Source: Prevotella merdae (lineage in GTDB: Bacteria; Bacteroidota; Bacteroidia; Bacteroidales; Bacteroidaceae). Taken from it: 37,500 nucleotides of DNA. The stretch lies in contig NZ_LT985323.1 in assembly GCF_900290275.1 (NCBI RefSeq), positions 1,091,146 through 1,128,645 of the forward strand. Reading direction: 5' to 3'. Below the pieces are notes generated by a model, which saw only the letters and a list, made by a program, of their open reading frames with translations, was not told where the DNA came from and made no database searches. The position numbers and the translations under genes are program-made. Shown here one piece after another: positions 1-7,469 of the stretch (position 1 is the first letter of the stretch; every line of letters starts with the position of its first letter).

Positions 1-135
1 ATCGCGATAGTCATTAACCGATTCTTCGTCGTAATCATCTTCTGTAGCTATCTTGATATTAGAGCCTGCGAGTATAGCTTGTGTCTCCATTTGGTAGACA
101 TTCATTTCAGGCTTTATATATTCTTTCTTTTCCAT
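1..135 (-). CDS. Small peptide of the KPE...LAGS type, 5' end only
   Basis: This is the first 45 codons of a gene that runs off the left edge. It begins MEKKEYIKPEMNV and contains a QAILAGS stretch near residue 20, followed by an acidic, Asp/Glu-rich part. Many Bacteroidales genomes encode short proteins with a KKxYxKPEMxV opening and an LLAGS-like segment; as far as I know their function is not established. The ATG at 133-135 is 14 bases downstream of the stop codon of the BspA-like gene, so the two are probably transcribed together on the minus strand. No signal peptide is visible. The call as a real gene rests on the typical opening motif and an open frame to the window edge. I do not assign a function. 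Confidence 0.6.
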   Translation of the reverse strand, partial: MEKKEYIKPEMNVYQMETQAILAGSNIKIATEDDYDEESVNDYRD

Positions 136-149
136 ATCGTTAAAAGTGT

Positions 150-2051
150 TTATTTGATTATAACTTTCATTGTTTTGCCATTACGCTTCACGATGTTGAT
201 GCCCTTTTGAGGCTCGTTGAGACGCTTGCCTTGCAGGTCGTAGTATTCAGCCTTGTCGTCTGCAATAGTGTTGAGGCTGTCGATGGCTGTAGTACCGTCG
301 TTGTCGAAGCCGATGCTGAACATCTTGGCACCAGCAGTAGGAGCAGAAGAGTTGTCTACCATGTAAGCACGGAACGGCTTGCTTGCCACCTTTTGTACCT
401 TTGTCTTCTCCAACAGCTTGGCAGGGTTCATCAGCTTGTTGCCCTTCACGATGTAGCAGTTGTTGTCAGCATCCTTGTTGAACACCTTTTGGGTGTAGAG
501 GCCCTGGAGCTGATAGTTGCTATTATCTGTCTTTGATGTCTGAACATCTTTTGCTATCGCTGTGTTTTCTACAGAGAAGCTGAGCGACTTTGCGCCCTCA
601 TTCATCTTGATGATAACAGGAGTACCAGCCTCGATGCTTGTCTCTATCTCTTCGAGTTCTACAGCTTCTTTTGCATCATCAGCCGAAAGGAGCTTGAATG
701 CACGGAAGTTCTGGCCTTCAAGCGACACCTCGAAAGGCAAGCAGAGCGTAGCCCAAGTAGTGCCAGTCTTACCAGTATTACCAGTATTAATAGTGCGGCT
801 ATAAGATGCCGCCTTAGCAGCGAACGGCTCGTAAGCCACGAAGTCCTTGTTGTCGTCAAGAGCGAGATTGTACGCTGCAAGAGGTTCCCCCGCTGCTCCA
901 ATCTTGTCATTACCATTCTTGCCTACCAGCTTGCTGAAATAGCCAGTCTTGTAGTTGGCGAATCTGCGGTCGGTCTTATTTGCGTTATACTCAGGAAGAG
1001 CACCCTTGAGCAATTGACAATTATAGAACATATTATTACTAGAGCTTGCATTGGTCGTTACAAAATTCTCACCAACATAAATAGTTGCGAGGTTAGTGCA
1101 GTATCCGAACATAGAGTCCATGTTTTTTACAGCTTGCGTATTGAAGTTGCTGATATCAACGGTCTTTAATCCTGTACAATAATAGAACATGTTGTTCATT
1201 TTCGTCACTTTCTGTGTATCGAAGTTTGACAAGTCGAGTGAGGTTAGTTGTAAGCATTGATTGAACATGTTATCCATAAGCGTTACTTTCTGCGTGTTGA
1301 AGTTTGACAAGTCGAGAGATTCCAAACTTTTGCAAAGATTGAACATATACCTCATATCCTCCACGTTCTGCGTGTCGAAGCCTGACAAATTGATTGTTTT
1401 AAGTTCTTTGCAGCTATTGAACATGGAGCACATATCCTCTACCTTCTGTGTGTTGAACTTATTTGTGAGTTTAAGGGTGTTGAGTAATATACAATTATAG
1501 AACATGGATTCCATGTTCGTCACCATATCAGTCTCGAAGCTTGACAAGTCGAGGGTTTTGAGTTTTTGGCAATTATAAAACATATTTCTCATATTTGTCA
1601 CCTTCTTCGTGTCGAATTTTGACAGGTCAAGATTTTCAAGGCATATACATTCGTTGAACATGCCCCCCATGTCTTCAACTTTCTCTGTGTTCAAAAACTC
1701 GATGCCTTCAATGTTTTTCAGTTTTTTACAAGAACTGAACCAATATGCGCAAGTGGTAGGTCGAGCTTCTGCAAAAGAAGGGGCAAATACAGCCTTAGTT
1801 ATTTCTGATTTATGTAAATCACACCAGACGGGGAAATTCTTCCCCCGATTCAACTTATATTCATTTGTCCCGAGTGTTTCCTTTTCTTCATACTTGAATG
1901 TGAGCGTTTTTGTCGCATCATCAAACACCGCGTATGGTGTTTTTTCTGCCAAAGCGTTACTTGTACCTATGCCCAGTAGGAACACCATAAGGAGCATAAA
2001 CTTGATAGCAAGTCCATGCATCACGTTTTTTTTAAAAGTAAAATTTTTCAT
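150..2051 (-). CDS. BspA-like leucine-rich repeat surface protein
   Basis: A predicted secreted or surface protein of about 633 residues. From the ATG at 2051 it opens with a lysine-containing start and a hydrophobic stretch ending in SNALA, which fits a signal peptide. A further 18 codons upstream are open but look less like a secretion signal, so 2051 is preferred. The middle (about residues 80-330) has eight or nine repeats of about 23 residues with the pattern MFxxCxxLxxLDLSxFDTxxVTNM, which is the DUF285/BspA-type leucine-rich repeat. Proteins of this kind mediate binding to host or bacterial partners in oral and gut Bacteroidota. The last 30 residues (YYDLQGKRL, then NIVKRNGKTMKVIIK) match the short C-terminal module common in Prevotella surface proteins. 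Ligand and anchoring mode cannot be read from the sequence. An IS1380-like element begins about 86 bases upstream of the start. Confidence 0.85.
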   Translation of the reverse strand: MKNFTFKKNVMHGLAIKFMLLMVFLLGIGTSNALAEKTPYAVFDDATKTLTFKYEEKETLGTNEYKLNRGKNFPVWCDLHKSEITKAVFAPSFAEARPTTCAYWFSSCKKLKNIEGIEFLNTEKVEDMGGMFNECICLENLDLSKFDTKKVTNMRNMFYNCQKLKTLDLSSFETDMVTNMESMFYNCILLNTLKLTNKFNTQKVEDMCSMFNSCKELKTINLSGFDTQNVEDMRYMFNLCKSLESLDLSNFNTQKVTLMDNMFNQCLQLTSLDLSNFDTQKVTKMNNMFYYCTGLKTVDISNFNTQAVKNMDSMFGYCTNLATIYVGENFVTTNASSSNNMFYNCQLLKGALPEYNANKTDRRFANYKTGYFSKLVGKNGNDKIGAAGEPLAAYNLALDDNKDFVAYEPFAAKAASYSRTINTGNTGKTGTTWATLCLPFEVSLEGQNFRAFKLLSADDAKEAVELEEIETSIEAGTPVIIKMNEGAKSLSFSVENTAIAKDVQTSKTDNSNYQLQGLYTQKVFNKDADNNCYIVKGNKLMNPAKLLEKTKVQKVASKPFRAYMVDNSSAPTAGAKMFSIGFDNDGTTAIDSLNTIADDKAEYYDLQGKRLNEPQKGINIVKRNGKTMKVIIK

Positions 2052-2136
2052 TTTCAAATATTTATTATTGATAAACCTTAATTCCGCAACACTATAGTTT
2101 AACATTATTTATAAGTGCCTGAGCAACAAAAAGTTA

Positions 2137-3640
2137 CCCAGGATTTTGCCATGTCAGAATTTTCACTTACCTTAGTGTTGCGAAAAGAAGACAAGCAAAA
2201 CTCTAATATGACATGTCAAAGATACAAATTAAATCAGAGAAACTCACTCCTTTTGGGGGAATTTTTTCGATTATGGAGCAATTTGATGCTCTTTTAGCTC
2301 AAACCATAGATTCCACCTTGGGATTGAGATGCACTATGTTTGGTTATCAATATAGCGAGATTCTACGCTCTCTGATGTGCGTATATCTTTGTGGTGGCTC
2401 ATGCATTGAGGATGTTACAACTCACCTGATGAAACATTTGTCTCTTCATCCAACTCTTCGCACTTGCAGCGCAGACACCATATTACGTGCTATCGAAGAA
2501 CTGACATTTAAGAGCATCACCTATAAGTCTGCTTCTGGCAAATCCTATGATTTCAATACTGCAGACAAGATGAACTGCTTACTGGTCAATGCCCTGCTTG
2601 CTACTGGTCAATTGAAATCCGGTCAAGAGTATGATTTTGACTTTGACCATCAGTTCATTGAAACAGAGAAGTATGATGCAAAACCAACCTACAAGAAGTT
2701 CTTGGGCTATAGTCCAGGCGTAGCTGTCATTAACGACATGATTGTTGGTATTGAAAATAGAGACGGCAACACAAACGTACGCTTCAACCAAAAAGAAACT
2801 TTGGAAAGAATCTTCAAGCGATTGGAGGCTTCGGAAATATATATTTCTCGTGCCCGCATGGATTGCGGCTCATGTTCGGAGGAAATCGTAGATATGGTAG
2901 AGGCTCATTGCAGGCATTTTTATATTCGTGCCAACAGATGCTCTTCTTTCTACGATTCCATGTTTGCCTTAACTGGATGGAAAACTGTTGAAATCAACGG
3001 TATTGAGTTTGAGTTGAATTCTATCCTTGTTGAGAAATGGAAAGGAAAACCGTATCGTCTTGTCATACAGAGACAAAGGCGAATAGATGGAGACCTTGAC
3101 ATTTGGGAAGGCGAATATACCTACAGATGTATACTGGCTAACGATTACAAGTCGAGTGCAAGAGACATCGTGGAATTCTACAATCTTCGTGGTGGCAAGG
3201 AACGCATCTTCGATGACATGAACAATGGCTTTGGCTGGAATCGATTGCCAAAATCGTTCATGGCACAGAATACTGTATTCCTGCTTATGACAGCTCTCAT
3301 CAGAAACTTCTACAAAGCTATTATGCAGAGATTGAAAACCCATGAATTTGGATTGCGTGCCACCAGCAGAATCAAGACCTTTGTTTTCAAGTTCATCTCT
3401 GTTCCTGCGAAATGGATTAAGACATCACGTAGGCATGTATTGAACATTTACTCAGACAACAATGCTTATGCCAACCTGTTCAAGACAGACTTTGGTTAAA
3501 GACCATGCTTTTCTGGTTAAACCAGCGTATTACCTCAAGTCGCTTTATGGGGTAAGGGGATTTTGTGTCTGCGACATTTCTGTTGTGCAAGAAATATGTA
3601 CAATAAAATGAATTTTGTCGCTTTGCAAGCAAAATCCCAC
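2137..3640 (+). mobile_element. IS1380-family insertion sequence, ends approximate
   Basis: The element is defined by its IS1380-type transposase gene. Candidate ends are the short inverted match GGATTTTGC at 2141-2149 and its complement GCAAAATCC at 3629-3637. Just outside, the left side reads GTTACCC and the right side, on the other strand, GTTTAGTG, so the inverted repeat is imperfect and the exact tips are not resolved. I could not define a target duplication with confidence; TTA-like bases flank both sides. A length near 1.5 kb fits the family. It lies between the minus-strand BspA-like gene and the plus-strand regulator, so it sits in the 5' region of both and may affect their promoters. 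Confidence 0.7.
2213..3499 (+). CDS. IS1380-family transposase
   Basis: A 428-residue transposase that would cut and paste the surrounding element. It has the hallmarks of the Bacteroides IS1380 group: an N-terminal FGGIFSIMEQFDALL segment, the GYSPGVAVIND region that follows a DFDHQFIETEKYDAK stretch (probably holding the first catalytic acidic residue), and the C-terminal FYNLRGGKERIFDDMNNGFGWNRLP motif, with YNLRGGKE typical of the last catalytic region. The length fits the family's usual 420-470 residues and there are no internal stops, so the protein looks complete and the element may be active. The ATG at 2213 gives a start typical for this group. Identification to family is firm; the specific IS name is not assigned. 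Confidence 0.92.
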   Translation: MSKIQIKSEKLTPFGGIFSIMEQFDALLAQTIDSTLGLRCTMFGYQYSEILRSLMCVYLCGGSCIEDVTTHLMKHLSLHPTLRTCSADTILRAIEELTFKSITYKSASGKSYDFNTADKMNCLLVNALLATGQLKSGQEYDFDFDHQFIETEKYDAKPTYKKFLGYSPGVAVINDMIVGIENRDGNTNVRFNQKETLERIFKRLEASEIYISRARMDCGSCSEEIVDMVEAHCRHFYIRANRCSSFYDSMFALTGWKTVEINGIEFELNSILVEKWKGKPYRLVIQRQRRIDGDLDIWEGEYTYRCILANDYKSSARDIVEFYNLRGGKERIFDDMNNGFGWNRLPKSFMAQNTVFLLMTALIRNFYKAIMQRLKTHEFGLRATSRIKTFVFKFISVPAKWIKTSRRHVLNIYSDNNAYANLFKTDFG

Positions 3641-3754
3641 TAAACCCTATAGGTTGCGGATTTGAGGATAAAATCAGAAGTTATAGACGTTAGGAGCACA
3701 TCAATCCATCCGCAAATTTACCAATAATGATGATATTTCCTCAATTTTAGGCAG

Positions 3755-3802
3755 ACGCAAAATGACGCAAAAACGTAAAAAAGAGACGCAAAAGACGCAA
3801 AA
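3755..3802 (+). repeat. Cluster of ACGCAAAA repeats, possible operator
   Basis: Four exact copies of ACGCAAAA start at 3755, 3765, 3786 and 3795, with a variant ACGTAAAA at 3773. Spacing is 8-13 bases, close to one helical turn. The cluster ends 16 bases before the -7 element of the regulator gene, so it covers the place where the -33 box and upstream contacts would lie. That position suggests a binding site, possibly for autoregulation. The alternative is a simple intergenic repeat without regulatory role. Confidence 0.5.
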
Positions 3803-3817
3803 TCAATAAAAAAGCAC

Positions 3818-3825
3818 TACCTTTG
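3818..3825 (+). promoter_or_regulatory. -7 element of the regulator promoter
   Basis: TACCTTTG matches the Bacteroidota -7 consensus TAnnTTTG exactly and lies 26 bases before the ATG at 3852. No good TTTG box is present about 19 bases upstream, where the ACGCAAAA cluster lies instead. A promoter with a poor -33 box next to repeats suits an activator-dependent gene. Confidence 0.6.
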
Positions 3826-3851
3826 TAGGGTAAAATACTAAACTTAGAAAT

Positions 3852-4832
3852 ATGAATAATCGCCTACACACATATTTTGATCGCACAAGGGTGGGGCGCC
3901 GTGATTACTTCCGACAGCTCATCTTTCTAACCTTTGCGCCTATCTCCATACTGCTCTTTGGTCTTCATCTCTTTGGCTCCTACGGTTTGACAAATAAGCC
4001 TGCCTTGGCGTGCTCGGCATGCTACGTTGTGGTGTCGGCAGTGGCACTCATTGTATATATAGTAAAAGGACCAAAAAAGCTGAAGTATATAATGAGCGCT
4101 TTCCTCTTATCCCTTATAATTATACAAAATGTGCGACTGTTGCTCTTAGCTTCTATGGGGCTGCACGACCCCATGCTCACTACGGTCAACATAACTGTTT
4201 GCTACATCCTTGTGCTTATAGCCAGCATTTCTATCTTGCCCCGCATTTCGCTTGTCTGCACGTGCATAAATATAATATCAATGTTCCTCTGCCACTATAT
4301 CACCGACAATTCGATGTATGGTCAGCTGCTTGTTATATTTGGTTTTACGAGTGTTGCAACCACCGTTTTTGGTTTCGTGGCTAATAAGCTGTTACACGAG
4401 CAGCAAATGGAACTCGACGATTATGCCAACACCATAGACCAAGTGTTGAATGTGTTCAACATGAGAAAGAACGAGCTGCTGGCTCTCTTAAAACTTGCAA
4501 AAGCCCAAGATACTGCCGCCGTTTATAATAAGGAACTGATGGCGCAACTCGACAAAAAGACGTTGCACAACATCATAAAAGTGGCAAACCAAATAGAACA
4601 CATGCAGGCTTGCCAACGCAAAGACATGCACGAACGTTTCCCTATGCTTACGCCTACCGAGCTTGATGTGTGCCGACTTGTGGAGCAAGGGCTTGCCATT
4701 AATGATATTTCAAAAGTTTTGGGTAAGAGTGCGTCAAATGTAAGCACGGTGAGGGGCAACATCCGCAAGAAATTAGGGTTGGCGCAAGATGCTGATCTTA
4801 GACGCGCTCTGTTGGATTATAAGAATGTGTAA
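3852..4832 (+). CDS. Membrane protein with C-terminal LuxR-type HTH domain
   Basis: A 326-residue predicted transcription regulator tied to the inner membrane. Residues about 20-190 contain roughly five or six hydrophobic helices. A stretch of about 60 mostly helical residues (200-265) that could form a coiled coil follows. The C-terminus holds a LuxR/GerE-like helix-turn-helix, recognisable by LTPTELDVCRLVEQGL, then INDISKVLGKSASNVSTVRG and NIRKKLGL. In the family, the LTxxExxVCxLIxxGxS pattern opens the DNA-binding domain. The signal it senses cannot be told from the sequence; a membrane or envelope stimulus is an inference from topology. It has its own promoter and upstream repeats, and no partner kinase is adjacent. 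Confidence 0.8.
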   Translation: MNNRLHTYFDRTRVGRRDYFRQLIFLTFAPISILLFGLHLFGSYGLTNKPALACSACYVVVSAVALIVYIVKGPKKLKYIMSAFLLSLIIIQNVRLLLLASMGLHDPMLTTVNITVCYILVLIASISILPRISLVCTCINIISMFLCHYITDNSMYGQLLVIFGFTSVATTVFGFVANKLLHEQQMELDDYANTIDQVLNVFNMRKNELLALLKLAKAQDTAAVYNKELMAQLDKKTLHNIIKVANQIEHMQACQRKDMHERFPMLTPTELDVCRLVEQGLAINDISKVLGKSASNVSTVRGNIRKKLGLAQDADLRRALLDYKNV

Positions 4833-4929
4833 ATTGCAGTTTGTATCACTTCTATTATTCGAAGAGCTAAAAAAGTAAAGCATATCGCAAAAAAATGAGT
4901 TAGCATACGTTTTTATCCGTGATTTTCAG

Positions 4930-4937
4930 TACCTTTG
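4930..4937 (+). promoter_or_regulatory. -7 element of the efp promoter
   Basis: TACCTTTG at this position fits the Bacteroidota -7 consensus exactly and is followed by GCACC, as at many promoters of this group. The ATG of efp lies 43 bases downstream. No clear TTTG -33 box is present at the expected distance. Confidence 0.6.
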
Positions 4938-4979
4938 CACCGATATTCTGAAATTATACATATAAAAACAATAAAAGCA

Positions 4980-5546
4980 ATGATTAATTCACAAGACATC
5001 AAGATGGGAACTTGCATCCGTATGGATGGCAAGCTGTTCTTCGTCATCGACTTCCTTCACGTAAAGCCAGGTAAGGGTAACACATTTATGCGTGTTAAGT
5101 TGAAGAACGTTGTTGATGGCCGCGTTTTGGAGCGTCGCTTCGATATCAGCGAGAAGCTCGAGGATGTACGCGTAGAGCGTCGTCCTTATCAGTACCTCTA
5201 TAAGGAGGGCGATGACTATATCTTCATGAACCAGGAGACATACGACCAGATTCCAATCGCAGGCAACCTCATCACTGGTGTTGACTTTATGAAGGAGAGC
5301 GACATCATCGAAGTTGTTTCTGACGCTTCTACAGAGACTGTGCTCTTCGGTGAGATGCCGGTTAAGACCAACCTCCGCATCACACACTCAGAGCCAGGCA
5401 TCAAGGGCGATACTGCTACAAACTCTCTCAAGCCTGCTACTCTCGAGACTGGCGTTGAGATTCGTGTGCCTCTCTTCGTTAACGAAGGCGACCTCGTACA
5501 GGTTGACACTCGCGACGGCAGCTACTTGCAGCGCGTTAAGGAGTAA
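4980..5546 (+). CDS. efp: Translation elongation factor P
   Basis: Elongation factor P binds the ribosome between the P and E sites and relieves stalling at consecutive prolines. The product is 188 residues, the usual length, with three beta-barrel domains. The N-terminal KOW-like domain carries the loop HVKPGKGNTF with Lys32 at the tip, where many bacteria modify the residue. The C-terminal part has the conserved GDTATNSLKPATLETG region and ends in DTRDGSYLQRVKE. The open frame extends 15 codons upstream, but the ATG at 4980 gives the family's normal N-terminus (MINSQDIKMG) and lies properly downstream of the promoter. No EpmA/EpmB or YmfI modification gene is in the window. It is the first gene before the repeat region at 5548. 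Confidence 0.97.
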   Translation: MINSQDIKMGTCIRMDGKLFFVIDFLHVKPGKGNTFMRVKLKNVVDGRVLERRFDISEKLEDVRVERRPYQYLYKEGDDYIFMNQETYDQIPIAGNLITGVDFMKESDIIEVVSDASTETVLFGEMPVKTNLRITHSEPGIKGDTATNSLKPATLETGVEIRVPLFVNEGDLVQVDTRDGSYLQRVKE

Positions 5547-5547
5547 T

Positions 5548-5785
5548 GGCTTTCAAAAGTAAAAAGGTAAAAGAGTAAAAAGCCTGTTAAAGGTAAAGAA
5601 GTAAAAGAGTAAAAAAGTAAAAAGCATTGGGGATAACGGTTGATGTTTGTCCGATAATGGTGCTTTCTGCTTTTTTACTCTTTTTCGTTTCCAACTCTTC
5701 ACTCTTCGTTTCCAACTTTTCACTCTTCACTTCTCACTTTTCCCTCTTAATTTTTCACTCTTCACTTTTCACTTTTCACTTTCCT
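5548..5785 (+). repeat. Degenerate 7-base repeat element between efp and GT2
   Basis: The left half (5555-5626) is made of purine-rich AAAAGTAAAAAGG-like units. The right half (5690-5785) is pyrimidine-rich with TTCACTT/TTCACTC units at a 7-base period, running straight into the ATG of the glycosyltransferase at 5786. An exact 15-bp inverted match, AAAAGAGTAAAAAAG at 5603-5617 against 5670-5684, can close a hairpin that ends in a T-run, so it may also end efp transcription. A frame runs through the right half, but its Phe/Ser/Leu-rich translation is a product of the repeat. Confidence 0.7.
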
Positions 5786-6799
5786 ATGAGGTATAGTTTT
5801 ATAATCCCAGTATACAATCGTCCCGATGAGGTAGACGAACTTCTCGACAGCCTTACACGTCAATCAGTAAAAGATTTTGAGGTGATTGTTGTTGAGGATG
5901 GTTCGGCTGTAACTTGTAGTGATGTGTGTGCCAAGTATGCCAATCGTCTCGACCTTCACTACTTTCAGAAGCCCAACAGCGGACCAGGACAGAGCCGCAA
6001 CTACGGTGTGGAGCGTGCTAAGGGCGAGTATGTGCTTATTCTCGATTCGGATGTTGTTGTGCCCGAAGGTTATCTAAAGGCAGTTAACGATGAACTTGAA
6101 GCCAATCCAGCAGATGCCTTTGGCGGTCCCGACTGCGCTCATCCGTCATTCACCGACACGCAGAAAGCCATATCCTATTCGATGACGTCGTTCTTCACAA
6201 CCGGTGGCATACGTGGCGGCAAGAAGAAGCTCGACAAGTTTTATCCGCGCTCGTTCAATATGGGAGTGCGCCGTGATGTCTATGCACGTTTGGAGGGCTT
6301 CTCGAAGATGCGCTTTGGCGAGGACATCGACTTCTCCATACGTATATTCAAGGCAGGTTGTAGATGCCGTCTCTTCCCCGAAGCATGGGTATGGCATAAG
6401 CGCCGCACCGACTTCCGCAAGTTTTTCCGCCAAGTATACAATTCTGGTATAGCGCGCATCAATCTCTACAAGAAGTATCCCGAATCGCTTAAGCTTGTGC
6501 ATCTATTGCCTATGGTGTTCACAGTGGGTGTGCTGTCGATGTTGCTGCTATGTATTGTGCTGTTGGCCTTGGCACCGTCGTTGGCGTGGCTGCCTGTAGT
6601 GCCGCTCGTACTATACTGTGTACTGATATTCTTCGATTCGTCACGCGAGAACCACAGTGTCAAGATAGGTGTCTTGAGCATAGCGTCGGCATATATCCAG
6701 CTTATGGGCTATGGTTTCGGCTTTATCGAGTCGTGGTGGAAACGCTGCGTGTGTGGCAAGTCGGAGTTCTCTGCCTTTGAAAAGACATTCTACAAGTAG
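5786..6799 (+). CDS. Family 2 glycosyltransferase with C-terminal membrane helices
   Basis: A 337-residue inverting glycosyltransferase that should transfer a sugar from a nucleotide donor at the inner face of the cytoplasmic membrane. It opens with MRYSFIIPVYNRPDEVDELL, the GT-A nucleotide-binding strand. VVEDGS follows, and LILDSDVVVP supplies the metal-binding DxD. GEDIDFSIRIFKAG near residue 175 and the WVWHKRRTDFRKFFRQVYN segment are typical of the acceptor side. Two hydrophobic helices lie at about residues 235-290. The ATG at 5786 is preferred because upstream codons come from the repeat array. Sugar and acceptor are unknown. No promoter of the usual form is seen within the repeat, so it may be read from the efp promoter. 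Confidence 0.88.
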   Translation: MRYSFIIPVYNRPDEVDELLDSLTRQSVKDFEVIVVEDGSAVTCSDVCAKYANRLDLHYFQKPNSGPGQSRNYGVERAKGEYVLILDSDVVVPEGYLKAVNDELEANPADAFGGPDCAHPSFTDTQKAISYSMTSFFTTGGIRGGKKKLDKFYPRSFNMGVRRDVYARLEGFSKMRFGEDIDFSIRIFKAGCRCRLFPEAWVWHKRRTDFRKFFRQVYNSGIARINLYKKYPESLKLVHLLPMVFTVGVLSMLLLCIVLLALAPSLAWLPVVPLVLYCVLIFFDSSRENHSVKIGVLSIASAYIQLMGYGFGFIESWWKRCVCGKSEFSAFEKTFYK

Positions 6800-7078
6800 T
6801 TGAGAGTTGAGAGGTGAGAATTGAAAGTTGAGAATTGAGAGGTGAGAGTTGAGAATTGAGAGTTATGATTACTCTTAATGCTAAAACGATTGTATATATT
6901 GATTAATGAAATCTGTTGAAAATCTATTGTATATGAGATGCGATCAAAACAAAACTAATCATAACTCTCAACCCTCAACCCTCAATTCTCAACTCTGAAC
7001 TCTCAACTCGCAACCCTCAACCCTGAACTCTCAACCCTCAACCCTCAATTCTCAACTTGCAACCCTCAACTCTCCATA
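6800..7078 (+). repeat. Heptad repeat element with facing arms upstream of the four-helix-bundle gene
   Basis: The left arm (6800-6866) is built of GTTGAGA/ATTGAGA/GGTGAGA units with a strict 7-base period. The right arm (6957-7078) is the complement type, with CTCAACC, CTCAATT, CTCAACT and CTGAACT units. The arms meet a unique centre of about 86 bases. The inner edges pair perfectly over 15 bp (6856-6870 with 6957-6971, core GAGAGTTATGATT), and the heptads outside can continue the stem. The right arm ends with CTCCATA (7072-7078), a unit that recurs at the ends of the next arrays. The unique centre holds a copy of a 22-bp sequence also found at the stop codon of the next gene. Confidence 0.75.
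6926..6947 (+). repeat. 22-bp direct repeat, copy 1 (partner at 7448-7469)
   Basis: These 22 bases start ATTGTATATGAGA and match 7448-7469 at 20 of 22 positions. The partner copy spans the last codons and stop of the four-helix-bundle gene. Copy 1 lies in the unique centre of the upstream element and may be the remnant of an earlier copy of the same gene or cassette. Confidence 0.7.
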
Positions 7079-7089
7079 AATCTATTGAT

Positions 7090-7458
7090 ATGTTACCTCA
7101 GAAAGAATCTATAATAAAACAAAAGTCAGAAGCTTTTTCAATAAGGGTGATAAAGATGTACAAATATCTTTCTTCACATATGAACGAACGTGTTTTGTCA
7201 AAGCAGGTACTTCGGAGTGGAACAAGCGTCGGAGCCAATGTGAATGAAAGCAGGAATGCTCAAAGTACATCCGACTTTATAAGTAAGCTAAGTATTGCTT
7301 TAAAGGAAGCTGACGAAACGACTTATTGGCTGAAATGTCTTTATGGAGGGGAATATATAACAGAGGCTCAGTATTTATCAATGAATAATGATATTCAAGA
7401 GATAGTAAGAATTCTCGTAAAGATAATAAAAACAACAAAAGAAAGAAATTGTATATGA
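7090..7458 (+). CDS. Four-helix-bundle protein (23S rRNA intervening-sequence / Avd-like family)
   Basis: A 122-residue all-helical protein. The segment LRSGTSVGANVNESRNAQS at about residues 40-60 is the signature of the four-helix-bundle family that includes proteins encoded in 23S rRNA intervening sequences and the Avd accessory protein of diversity-generating retroelements. Members form basic pentameric barrels and some bind nucleic acid. Here no reverse transcriptase, variable repeat or 23S gene is next to it, so the function is open. The ATG at 7090 is chosen because the upstream codons come from the repeat array. The gene is closed in by heptad arrays on both sides and its stop codon overlaps the 22-bp direct repeat, which suggests it may have moved as a unit with the repeats (inference). 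Confidence 0.85.
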   Translation: MLPQKESIIKQKSEAFSIRVIKMYKYLSSHMNERVLSKQVLRSGTSVGANVNESRNAQSTSDFISKLSIALKEADETTYWLKCLYGGEYITEAQYLSMNNDIQEIVRILVKIIKTTKERNCI

Positions 7459-7469
7459 GACGCGGTCAA
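7448..7469 (+). repeat. 22-bp direct repeat, copy 2 (partner at 6926-6947)
   Basis: This copy covers the last three codons and stop of the four-helix-bundle gene and the 11 bases after it. It differs from copy 1 at only two positions, both T/C or A/G changes. Confidence 0.7.

Larger units (their letters stand above)
3500..3850. other. Non-coding gap: IS right end, repeats and a promoter
   Basis: This 350-base gap holds the right part of the IS1380-like element to about 3640, then a stretch of 110 bases in which I see no gene, then a cluster of ACGCAAAA repeats (3755-3802) and a Bacteroidota-type -7 element (3818-3825) driving the regulator gene at 3852. Confidence 0.6.

Noticed and set aside
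2115..2297. Open frame of 60 codons before the IS1380 transposase
   Set aside because: It overlaps the transposase in another frame and has no family features.
5627..5785. N-terminal extension of the glycosyltransferase with a Phe/Ser/Leu-rich segment resembling a membrane or signal sequence
   Set aside because: It is the translation of TTCACTT repeats. The family's normal N-terminus begins at the ATG at 5786.
7090..7458. Diversity-generating retroelement accessory gene (avd)
   Set aside because: No reverse transcriptase, template repeat or variable repeat is present in the window; only the general four-helix-bundle family is supported.
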